DNA of 30,000 bases from Glandiceps talaboti (Eukaryota > Hemichordata > Enteropneusta > Spengelidae), in contig NC_135559.1 of assembly GCF_964340395.1 (NCBI RefSeq), positions 14,211,259 to 14,241,258 on the forward strand, read 5' to 3'. The position numbers and the translations under genes were made by a program. The notes under the pieces were generated by a model. That model saw only the letters and a program-made list of their open reading frames with translations, did no database searches and was not told the origin of the DNA. Positions within the stretch are counted from its first letter, which is position 1. Each line of letters starts with the position of its first letter. Shown here piece after piece: positions 22,601 to 30,000 of this stretch.

Positions 22601-24384
22601 TCAGTGTACTACCCGTTTCAAAATGTTGCTACTTTTGGGTTTTCCTCACCATCGAATTGCAGAGCCAAACTTACGCGAAATATTAGGAGAACAAGAGGTT
22701 AATTTGCTATTTCGTTATTTGATGGGCGATAATGCAATATTATAGCGTAAAGTTACGGGGAATGACAGAAAATCTTTAGTCAGTGGTTACGATGCCTATA
22801 GACTCTATGCTTTGCAACAATGCGCTACAATTCTGGCCCTCACTTCCGGTTCTAAAACAGCGCCCCTAGTGGCCAAACAATCATATCTTTTATCTTTTCG
22901 GGGCTTCTTCGATAACCGGAATACGGCGTATTCTGTGCTTCCCCTACAGTGTTCATATAAACATGATGACATCACCCCCCCCCCCCCCAACGTGACTTTA
23001 GTTTAAATAGACTGGAGGTGGAGTCCTAGTTGGACATTTGCATATCATAGTCAAAACTGAAACAGCTGTACCAATGAATATTAATGAGCCATAAGGACAA
23101 CCTGCCAATTTGTGATTGATTACTACTGACATGCACCATTTGTGCTTCGCCCAGCTTGGGGTTGAACCACATTTAACCCCTTGAGTAACGACATTGACTA
23201 GACGTAATGTGTGAAGATAACGTAGTGTAAAATCAGAATACGGTTGTCAGGAACTAGACTAGCATACATGTGGTGTTATTTTAGCAGTTTACAAAATGAC
23301 AATGATGAGTGCAAATACCTATATCACACATCATACTCATGCCTGTATTTGTCAATACAAAGAGAATAGGGTGGATATCATGAGATGTTTTCCCATAAAC
23401 CTTTGCGGGAAATCCCCAAAATGACCGAACACATGTCAAGTGCAGTAGGGCTTCTTTACAAGATTTCAAAGTTAAACAAGTTACCAAGGTGCTTATCAGA
23501 ATTGTATGTAAATTGATAGCAGTAACCAATGCAAATATTAAAGGCAGAAATAAGTTTGACCAGAATTTTCCTTCAATCTAACATGAAAGATTTTTGTGTT
23601 ATCATCACCTTTTATTTTTCAATGAAAAACTAGAGTTCAGCCACTGAATTTGTGATAAAAACATAACAAAAACTTTTTCAATTCTTTGTTTTACTTCAGA
23701 CCACTACTCAAAGACAATCCATTACTATTAGATGTAGAAGGTATTGAATATATGAACGACGACCCTGGTGAAGTTGATGTCCTGTATGCCAAGGTCAGAC
23801 CACAGGATGGATCTAATAAGTAAGTCACTAAATGTCCTGTATGCAAAGGTCATGCACTGATTGTTAACATTGGTTACTTTATACATAAAGAAATGCAGCA
23901 AAGATAAAACCCGCCGTACCTTTCTCTCCTTTAAATCCACAGTTACTTTAGCCAACAAATATACATGTAAAGTTGTTTATTCCGGTTTCACTTTTTTGTA
24001 TTTTGACATACAGACTACAGGACATAGCAGATGGAATCGTAGCAAGGTTTGTCACGTCAGGTCTGATGCAGAAAGACTACGAGAGAGTTAAACTCCATTG
24101 TACAATCATGAACACTTTATTCAGGAAAGATCCTGCTGCAGGGGGTGTGCGTGGTAGTCAGAACAGCCCAGAGCAGAAAGGAATGAAAGAAAGAGAATCG
24201 TTTGATGCAAAGAAAATTTTATCGGTAAGTTGATATGAATGAAGACCAATATGTGATCTCTTATCATTCTGTGTCCACGCTCAAAATATACAAGTTTTGC
24301 CATCTTCAAATTCGGAAATCCTAATTATTCGGAACGTTTTTATTGAACTTACTTAATATTGGATACTAGCGCTTTATAAATGAC

Positions 24385-24440
<56 letters not shown>

Positions 24441-24898
24441 CCCATTCAACAAATCTCTGAATTTATTTGGACAAATAAAGATTATTATTAATACTTTATT
24501 TCAGCAATGAATTTATTTTAGCTCTTTTCTTATTAGATTAGGTACATGAGAAGCTAATCGTTTATTACTCCCTAGCTTGAGTATAAATGTGTATCTCTTG
24601 CAGGGTCAGTCCACTGTTTTGCACTCTTGGTGTAACTCTTGACTGTATACAAGTGCATGTCATCCCCTCTAACATCAACTCATGCTTTGACAGTTATAGT
24701 TTGTCTAAAGAACTGAGAAGTCTTCAGTCTGTACTACTACCACTCATGATATCTTTGTCTGTTTTTTTTTTGCAGAGGTTCGAAGGCTTCAAATTTGGTG
24801 TTCACCATGTTGACACTATACACATTTCACAAAGATACTCTACAGGATCTGATGGCTACTATGCCTGCTCTGCATCAATCAGTCTTCCACATGAATAA
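16695..24898 (+). CDS. ASCC1: Activating signal cointegrator 1 complex subunit 1 (8 coding exons)
   Basis: Coding exons are 16695-16800, 18882-19085, 19671-19849, 20722-20811, 21141-21187, 23700-23819, 24014-24224 and 24776-24898. All introns are GT-AG and phases join to give 359 aa, close to human ASCC1. The N-terminus MDVLRPTLITVNGRIYRKN matches human MEVLRPQLIRIDGRNYRKN. A KH domain follows (about residues 57-125) with the GKKG loop at 75-78. The C-terminal 2H phosphoesterase/AKAP7-like domain has both H-x-T motifs: HLT at 179-181 and HCT at 277-279. Other matches are GIEYMNDDPGEVDVLYAKV, VMNTLFRKDP-like IMNTLFRKDP and IHISQR. ASCC1 works in the nucleus with ASCC2 and the ASCC3 helicase in transcription coactivation and the ALKBH3-linked alkylation-damage response. 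Introns 1-3 hold minisatellites and intron 5 a nested transposon. The plain parts of introns (16986-17511, 18009-18480, 23263-23699, 24225-24775) show nothing else. Confidence 0.95.
16857..16985. repeat. (GTTT)n/(GGTT)n microsatellite in ASCC1 intron 1
   Basis: GTTT units (about 16861-16925), with a short GTTC/CTTG interruption, pass to seven GGTT units and then GTTT and ATTT units. The frame reading CLFVCLFV is an artefact. Confidence 0.93.
17512..18006. repeat. ~62-bp minisatellite in ASCC1 intron 1 (8 copies)
   Basis: Units begin ATTACAACTAGTAGCACTGA and continue with AAAGCACTTTCTCT, GTGCTACA and TTTATAGCATTCAT. Starts fall at about 17512, 17567, 17632, 17694, 17759, 17819, 17875 and 17939. 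Copies differ by indels of a few bases in the CTCTATGTGCTAC part. Confidence 0.93.
18481..18833 (+). mobile_element. Short TIR transposon, copy 1 (in ASCC1 intron 1)
   Basis: The ends are AAAAAATTGTTTGGTTC and its imperfect inverse GGAACCACACAATTTTTT, flanked by TA on both sides (18479-18480 and 18834-18835). The interior aligns along its whole length with the reverse complement of 28685-28993: CTACCTGACC, GTAGTTTTTCAC, TGGATGTGGAAACTGACA, TACATCTGATGGGAAGAAA, TATATGGAAAACAATGGAAAA, ATAACTACCTGAA and GAGCGTAAT are shared in order, with small differences. No ORF is present, so it is non-autonomous. Confidence 0.85.
19074..19520. repeat. ~57-bp minisatellite containing copies of the exon 2 splice donor (ASCC1 intron 2)
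   Basis: About eight units carry GATATAGGTTTGTATTACCC, then CTCATGTATAGGTTC and AAAGTTCATCCACCATGAGG. The first unit straddles the real exon 2/intron 2 junction (GAGGGAGATATAG|GTTAGTATTT). Each later unit therefore repeats a close copy of the exon end and donor. Length variation among units comes from missing segments (for example the unit near 19310-19347). Confidence 0.9.
19880..20700. repeat. ~40-bp satellite of octamer-like (ATTTGCAT) units in ASCC1 intron 3
   Basis: About 17 units read CAATTACCTGATTTGCATAA plus variable ACATTTTTGG or GGTTTGATAG and ATTACAAATAT. A longer spacer with AAGTCTGTTTTGTAGTATAT and CTCATTACATATTCAT recurs at about 20084, 20289 and 20662, giving a higher-order period of about 205 bp for part of the array. 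Fourteen units keep a perfect ATTTGCAT. Confidence 0.95.
21493..22289 (+). pseudogene. Broken ORF inside the intron 5 transposon (possible SAP-like N-terminus)
   Basis: A + strand frame starts at ATG 21493 (MASNSMAMYEAVNKMGVKEL, then RAFIKEW). It is broken by a one-base frameshift near 21598. It continues in the next frame as DIARNAVNLGLETLEN...RKRRR...WTEDLRNIPDVDMIN up to the MITE at 21857. A further open stretch follows the MITE in a third frame (22110-22289: ATVIAILRVRS...KPHVYIDVDAYLGL). The first part resembles short helix-extended-helix SAP-like N-termini of uncharacterised transposon-associated proteins. I cannot name the family. It is dead as written. Confidence 0.45.
21857..22098. 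mobile_element. Palindromic MITE, CAATCTG family copy A, with 9-bp TSD
   Basis: The 242-bp element is almost wholly palindromic. Ends are CAATCTGATTAAAATC and its inverse; arms share GATTAGCCGACATCTACATC (right) and TAAAATAGCAATGAACGAT, with a centre at about 21975. AACAGCTTC (21848-21856) is repeated exactly at 22099-22107. It interrupts the decayed ORF of the host transposon, so it is younger than that element. Confidence 0.9.
22312..22435. mobile_element. Half element of the CAATCTG family (copy B)
   Basis: Only the right half is present, from CGCCTCCTCTACCGATCAGG (equivalent to the centre of copy A) to TTTTAATCAGATTG at 22435. It matches copy A's right arm closely, and in places (GGTCAATTCAGG) matches copy A's left arm better. 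No left arm or target duplication is visible. Confidence 0.8.
24385..24440. repeat. (TTGA)n microsatellite in ASCC1 intron 7
   Basis: Fourteen near-perfect TTGA/GATT units. The flanking CCCATTCA resembles that near the ATTG repeat at 9851. Confidence 0.95.
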
Positions 24899-25011
24899 AA
24901 ACAAAGGAATATTTAGAATCACCATCAGGGGAACACCAAAGATGACAGCTTGTGAAATTTAAATCGAAACCTGAAAGACAATTACAAGTGATGAAAAGAA
25001 AAAGAAAATGA

Positions 25012-25055
25012 AATAAAATGATCAGTTGACATCACATGATAGTGGTGTCAATAAA
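25012..25055 (+). terminator. Candidate ASCC1 polyadenylation signals
   Basis: Two AATAAA hexamers at 25012-25017 and 25050-25055 lie 114-157 bp after the ASCC1 stop codon, followed by T/G-containing sequence. Either would give a short 3'UTR. Confidence 0.5.
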
Positions 25056-25353
25056 ATGTAATCATGTTATTCACTAAAATGAAGAAATTTCTAAATACAA
25101 CTATGGCAAACTAAGTATCGTCAGGCTTACACAGACAAACTATTGTGACATGTTGACATAAAGTACCAATAGATATTGATGTAATCACACTTGCAGTAGG
25201 ATAGCATTTATGATACCAAGTTTTACACAAGTGTCACATGTAAGACCACATTCAGTATTTACGCTATCTTCATTACATGGTGATGGACCAGGGCATAATT
25301 TCAGCCACTTCTGCAAATCTATCATATGTAACAACAAAAGTTTTAATCTGTGT

Positions 25354-25794
25354 CAATCTGATTAAAATCCGATGTAGTGTACACTTCGCTTTTTGGCTGT
25401 TACATTTACTGTCATTTGTTCTTTTGTGAGCACTCATTGCATCAGACACAACACCATAGGCATTCCTGTACCAAATCTAAGCACCGAGTGAATTCACTCA
25501 ACGGATGAGAATGCATTCTGCGCTGAAACATACAGGTACAGTTCTTCAGCTCGCAGACAACGATGTTATCATTGTTGTTTGGTTGTTCTCTTTCTTTTAA
25601 TTTCAAACGTTGAGTGTATGTATTGTAAGATGGATTCTGATTGGCTACCTGTTAGTACGAGATTTGGTACAGGAACACCTATGGTGTTGTGCCAGATGTA
25701 TGTAACGAGTGCTCACAAAAGAACAAGCGACAGTAAACGTAACAGCCAAATAGAAATCACAAATTGTACAATACATCAGATTTTAATCAGATTG
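25354..25794. mobile_element. CAATCTG-family MITE copy C, with near-perfect 9-bp TSD
   Basis: Ends are CAATCTGATTAAAATCCGAT and its inverse (ATCAGATTTTAATCAGATTG). Arms share TTTGGCTGTTAC, TTTACTGTC and TTGTTCTTTTGTGAGCACTC with their complements over about 110 bp. AATCTGTGT (25345-25353) matches AGTCTGTGT (25795-25803) at 8 of 9 bases. The interior differs from copy A, so only the termini define the family. It carries no plausible ORF. Confidence 0.87.
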
Positions 25795-25803
25795 AGTCTG
25801 TGT

Positions 25804-26212
25804 CTATCTTAGTTTGCCGATAGCACATTTTCCCCGAGTAATTGTATTTGAATCATTTATGGATATACAAGAGTTCTTTAGCCATATATGTCATATAAGT
25901 TATAGATAAAGGAAGAGTTCAGAGAATAAATGCTTGAATTTACATACTTAATAGGAATTGTAATTTAATGTACCATTCTGAACAGCCCTTTGTGAGAATC
26001 ACAACATTTGAAATCTATAGCATGGACGACCACCACCTTACTGTAGACCCCCGGTGTAGACCAAGCTGACTAGACTAAGGAGTTATTTCGATACTCTCTC
26101 TCATAGTGTTTGTAATTAATGCAACTGGCCCTCTGGTGTTTAGTGGCATGGAAATGTTACAATGGAATATATAATTGAAAATAAAAACATTTCGATTCAA
26201 AATAGTACACAG
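25804..26212. other. Intergenic DNA, nothing recognised
   Basis: No exon, RNA gene or repeat family seen. Confidence 0.45.
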
Positions 26213-26234
26213 CACACACACACACACACACACA

Positions 26235-26309
<75 letters not shown>
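26213..26309. repeat. (CA)n(CT)n dinucleotide microsatellite
   Basis: About 12 CA units are followed by about 36 CT units without interruption. Confidence 0.97.
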
Positions 26310-26312
<3 letters not shown>

Positions 26313-27719
26313 CCTAGTGCTTTTGGCTGGAATATTGTTTGCAGTACTAGTGTTCACTCACGTTACTTTAGCTACAATGTCGTCACGTTAACGTTAGTTT
26401 TTGATTTTCAGCTTTGAAACAATTATGGCACCTACCATTACTCATCAAACAGTGTTTATAGCTACGAAGAAACCATGTCTTTGGCTAGATACGTAACAAG
26501 ACTGAGAACACCAACAACGACAGATCTTTGAATCTATCGTAACTGCTCGGACTACATTCGGATTCCATACACAGGTGTGCATGTACTCGTGGTACTCGCT
26601 GAACACAACACATAGAAAAAGTTAGTCATGTTACTTGCACTATCTGATACTAGTATTGTACTGTACAATCGCTTGTTGGCAGTGATTTATATACTCTTGA
26701 AAACTATTAAGTAGTGTCTGCAATCGATTTGTAAAATCAATAATTTATGTACTTCTATCAATCTCGCTTGTTGCACTTTAGTCAATAAACAACGTATTAA
26801 AGTCGGACGAGCTTCAAGTTGAGTTTAATTACATATACATGTAAAATTGAATATAAACAATACACTTTTGGTTGTAGCACTGTTACGGTCAATTATATAA
26901 TCACATCCCAAACTGGGGAATATAATTTGGAAGAATATACTCAATCGATCAATTGTCTACAGTCAGTCAATCTGTATTTACTTTATTTGGAGTATAGACA
27001 GTGGTTTCCCCCTCCACTGTCTATGCACAGAGTAAGAATGTATAAAAAACAGAGACAAGGGAGAAATGTCTTTATTGTCTGTGATGAAAACAATCGTCGT
27101 AAACCACAGCCCCTTTTACAGCACAGTCCAAGACACACCATATTTCGTAGCTTCAGCAGAATGGATGAAAAGTTGAAAGTCTTGTACTCCGTTTGTTGTA
27201 CTATTTTGGTCGTAGAGGGAGACAAACAGAGAGTTGTTGATAGTTGAAGAGTTGACGACTGTTGTCATTCGCATGATTGGGCAACCAATTAGCGAGAGGA
27301 GTGAAAACAAAGGTTGGTTGATTGACTCATTGTATGTGTGATTAATTTAATACAAAAAGAGACCTGTATGATAATAGCTAAGGTCTACACCAATTATTAC
27401 TTAGTAGAAAATTATATAAACATCAGAGGAAGTTGGCGTGTGAAAATATGACAACGTTTCTTTTCGATTTCAAGGTGATCCCGGACTTCAATGATCGCGA
27501 AAGATCTTCAGTTGGAGTCTACTAAAAAAAAGGACTGCATTACATGTATCTAGCCTGCGGATAGTCTAGTCCTGCTTGCATACGGAGTAAGTCGTCCCTT
27601 CCTTGCTTCAGCCAGTGTTGAGCGAAACGCTTGCACCGTCTGCAACTAGCGGGACAAGACTGCGGAGCCCGGGCTGCGGAGTTCTGGCTGCTATTTAAAC
27701 CCTTTATAAACCTCGTTTG
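26310..27719. other. Intergenic DNA; one hairpin and a dispersed-repeat fragment
   Basis: No gene is supported. A 142-codon open frame at 26819-27247 has no ATG until its last half and no family features. ATAGACAGTGG (26994-27004) and CCACTGTCTAT (27014-27024) form a perfect 11-bp hairpin with a 9-nt loop. About 27565-27650 resembles 12284-12380 (shared CCTGCTTGCAT, AAGTCGTCCCTTCCTT, CACCGTCTGC). Confidence 0.5.
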
Positions 27720-27737
27720 TTATATATATATATATAA
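27720..27737. repeat. Short (TA)n tract
   Basis: Eight TA units. Confidence 0.9.
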
Positions 27738-27846
27738 AAATACAATATTTCTAAATTGACATGCGTTGTTAAAACTATCAAAATCCACACGCGACGGGAT
27801 TCCAGGCTAAATGCCAACATTATATTGAAATATGCGAATACGAATC

Positions 27847-27952
27847 TCCATCCACGCCCATTTCGCCGGTGATCACCCGATGAATCTACGTCCACGCCCA
27901 TTTCGTGATCACCCGATGAATCTACGTCCATGCCCATTTCTCGATCACCTGC
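27847..27952. repeat. ~37-bp tandem repeat, three copies
   Basis: Units read CCACGCCCATTTCG then GTGATCACCCGATGAATCTACGT; the third is partial and diverged (CCATGCCCATTTCTCGATCACC). It is GC-richer than the surroundings. Confidence 0.85.
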
Positions 27953-28392
27953 GCAGTGATAAACAATAGTTTACGTAATATTACTTTTACCTATTTGAAC
28001 ACAGGAAAATGTCTGCAGCTGAAACTAAAGATCAGCCATAAATAAGAATTGCACGGTTATTTTTTTTGCTCCTCTCCTAACTTTTCTTTGTAATCAGCAG
28101 GAAATGAATATTTGATATGTAAGTTGACTCGGATGCCAGTAAATTTCAACTCACCATAAATGCCATTCCAATCTGTTCTTTATTACAAAGTACAGGAAAT
28201 CTTGATAACAAGATAACATTTGTTTACCAGACATCGTCATGGCAACTTGGTTTAATGAAGCATTTCAGAAATGTAATGTCTGAAAAATACAAACAAACTT
28301 GAATCAATATTTGTGTCTGATATAGGGTCCAAGAATGAGACTTGTGGTTCGAGGACTGGTAAAATTTAGGTCAGAGATTTAGGTAAAGCATG

Positions 28393-28493
28393 CATTCTCG
28401 CAAACCCATCGTCGTAATCCACAGCCGTGTCGCGGAAGAAATAACAGCTCTGGTTTGCGAGAATGACCAAGTTGTTATTTCTTCCCGAGACAC
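28393..28493. repeat. Two interleaved inverted repeats (pseudoknot topology)
   Basis: Pair 1: CATTCTCGCAAACC (28393-28406) with GGTTTGCGAGAATG (28452-28465), 14 bp exact. Pair 2: 28427-28449 with 28470-28493, sharing an exact 13-bp core GGAAGAAATAACA/TGTTATTTCTTCC plus GTGTC/GACAC. Their order is 1, 2, 1', 2', so the stems cross. No gene is adjacent. Confidence 0.85.
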
Positions 28494-28684
28494 TACGAAA
28501 TGACAACTTCGGCTATGCTGAGTTTACACTCTAAATGTTACATATATTACTTTGGAATCAAGCCATCGGCAAACTGAAACAGACACTAAATAAATAGATA
28601 ATTGTTGTTGTATGTAGTAATATATTACACAGGTGTATGACAGCAGTACCTTGGTTATTTGTACATAAATGTGGCCTAACAAGC

Positions 28685-28993
28685 AAAAATTGTGTGGTTC
28701 CGATTACGCTCAATTTTAGAATATTTTTTTCATATGTGAATGTGTCCTTCAGGTAGTTATGTTTTCCGTTGTTTTCCATATGGTCTCTATGTTATTTGTT
28801 TCTTCTCATCAGATGTATAGCCATTACAGGTTGGAAGAACAGTTTCGTGTCAGTTTCCGCATCCACTCACTATTTCTTGCGAGACTTCACAATTTTCGCG
28901 ATTTTATTACTTTTTTTTCTCAAGTACGTAAAAAAAGTTTAGGTTTGGCGTGAAAAACTAGGTAGGGTCAGGTAACTGGAACCAAACAGTTTT
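28685..28993 (-). mobile_element. Short TIR transposon, copy 2
   Basis: Reverse-complement relative of 18481-18833 along its full length. The left end AAAAATTGTGTGGTTCCGAT and right end AACTGGAACCAAACAGTTTT form imperfect inverted termini. It is about 45 bp shorter than copy 1, and flanking TA is not evident. No ORF resembles a transposase. Confidence 0.85.
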
Positions 28994-30000
28994 GTAATGG
29001 TCTATTCAATCTGTAATCAACGGAGATTAAACACTGAATGATATTGAATGTGCAACCACTTTTGAGGAATGAAACTTTGTTATCAGAAATGCCAGCCTAC
29101 TGTGAGTGTAATTACATGACGTCATATGCTGGTTTATACCAACATATTGCAGCAATAGTTTCAGTTTGTGTCAATCTTAGCATACCGATAGCTTGGTTTC
29201 CGTAGTAGTATTCGGATGAAATTTTGAATTATTTTCAACAAAGCTTGGTAGAGGTGCTTCTGTGTACAAAAGGAAGTTTTATAACTGAAACTTGTCGTTG
29301 TCATTTTACTTACAAACAAATGTATTTAGTACCCCCCAAATTACACCATAATGTTTTTTTTTAAATATAATATCTGATTACCATCTGAATTTACCAGACA
29401 AGATTCGACGTGTTTGTTTTTTTAAATGTCGAAATGATATAAGGATATTTCCATACTATTAAAGACAAAAATAACCACATTATAAACTAAAAGTTAAAAT
29501 ATGTATACGACGTAAAAATACACTCACTTATTTGCACAAATGCTGATCTTTTATGGGATGGGGGAGGGGAGCTATAATCAATGCAAACAGCGAATATGGA
29601 TAGAACGTAATAAAAGAAAGTATATCTACCTCATGTAAATGGTTTTTGTAATATATGTAAATAGAGACATGCATGCATTCGTGATTACCAGTAGTTTTAA
29701 AAGACCTTGTGGGAAGGAAATACTGTATATGTAGTGGAATGTTTTACGACAAAGGGTCATCGGGTCATTGTCAGAATTCCAAATGACAACGTGGATGCAC
29801 GTATTTCCATTTTCATTGCTTAATTTGAATACACATGTACATATTAAATGAATCCTTCCTTTGTCTTCATTCACTGAACCATGGAAATTCCTATCGCGTG
29901 CAGGAGAATTATTTCTAAGCCAATCTGGAGTACGAATTAATTGTAATTACAATGAAGCTCAGTTATATATATAACGAAATTATTTGTATCCTTTGATGTG
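28994..30000. other. Non-coding AT-rich DNA to the window end
   Basis: No exon, RNA gene or repeat family recognised. Short frames such as 29626-29874 (minus) have no family resemblance. Confidence 0.45.

Larger units (their letters stand above)
21297..23262. mobile_element. Decayed ~2-kb transposon with long TIRs in ASCC1 intron 5
   Basis: The left end (from 21297, AGTCTAGTTCCTGACGACTG) matches the inverse of the right end (to 23262). The match runs about 85 bp through ATTTTACACT and CGTTATCTTCA. It resumes as CACAGAATACGGCGTATTCC at 21386 paired with 22915-22943. It weakens further in to GTGAGGGCCAGAATT (about 21472) paired near 22835. The right TIR appears split by about 240 bp (22949-23185, including a C15 run). 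Inside are a broken ORF and two elements of the CAATCTG family. No clear target duplication was found. Confidence 0.7.

Noticed and set aside
24587-24775. In-frame extension upstream of the last ASCC1 exon
   Set aside because: The acceptor TTTTTTTTTGCAG ends at 24775, and residues upstream do not match ASCC1.
26819-27247. 142-codon + strand ORF
   Set aside because: It opens at TTG with no ATG in its first half, has no recognisable domain and no splice or promoter context.

Overview
The window looks like nuclear DNA of an invertebrate animal, probably a marine one with a repeat-rich, AT-leaning genome. It carries spliced genes with GT-AG introns whose proteins match metazoan families (EMC5/MMGT1, ASCC1, heparan sulfate 3-O-sulfotransferase). 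It is loaded with tetranucleotide microsatellites, intronic minisatellites and fold-back (inverted-repeat) DNA transposons. Species cannot be read from the sequence; an invertebrate deuterostome or a lophotrochozoan would both fit.

Three protein-coding genes, all on the + strand, can be rebuilt. (1) 954-3506: MMGT1/EMC5, a subunit of the ER membrane protein complex, 4 coding exons, 101 aa. (2) 13674-14936: a single-coding-exon Golgi-type sulfotransferase of the heparan sulfate 3-O-sulfotransferase family, 420 aa. Possible non-coding first exons lie upstream near 9261-9417 or 11850-11997. (3) 16695-24898: ASCC1 (KH domain plus 2H phosphoesterase domain), 8 coding exons, 359 aa. The genes are functionally unrelated housekeeping or secretory-pathway genes, and nothing suggests co-regulation.

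Between and inside them lies most of the interest. MMGT1 intron 1 is filled by a 34-bp minisatellite, and intron 3 holds two tandem copies of a palindromic element. The 3.9-5.5 kb stretch is GTAT/GT microsatellite flanking the decayed 3' end of a non-LTR retrotransposon. A giant fold-back (about 1.9 kb, 6468-8342) sits inside an element whose ends (6420-8511) match two short elements at 18481-18833 and 28685-28993. Two families of inverted-repeat elements show 9-bp target-site duplications (15356-15942; 21857-22098 and 25354-25794), which suggests Mutator-like transposition. ASCC1 introns contain three minisatellites: one built of octamer-like ATTTGCAT units, and one that appears to be an amplified copy of the exon 2 splice donor. 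Intron 5 holds a roughly 2-kb decayed transposon with nested insertions. After ASCC1 (25 kb to the end) I find no gene, only repeats and a notable crossed inverted repeat at 28393-28493.

All coordinates and motif matches were read by eye. Family names rest on remembered family motifs, not on a database search.
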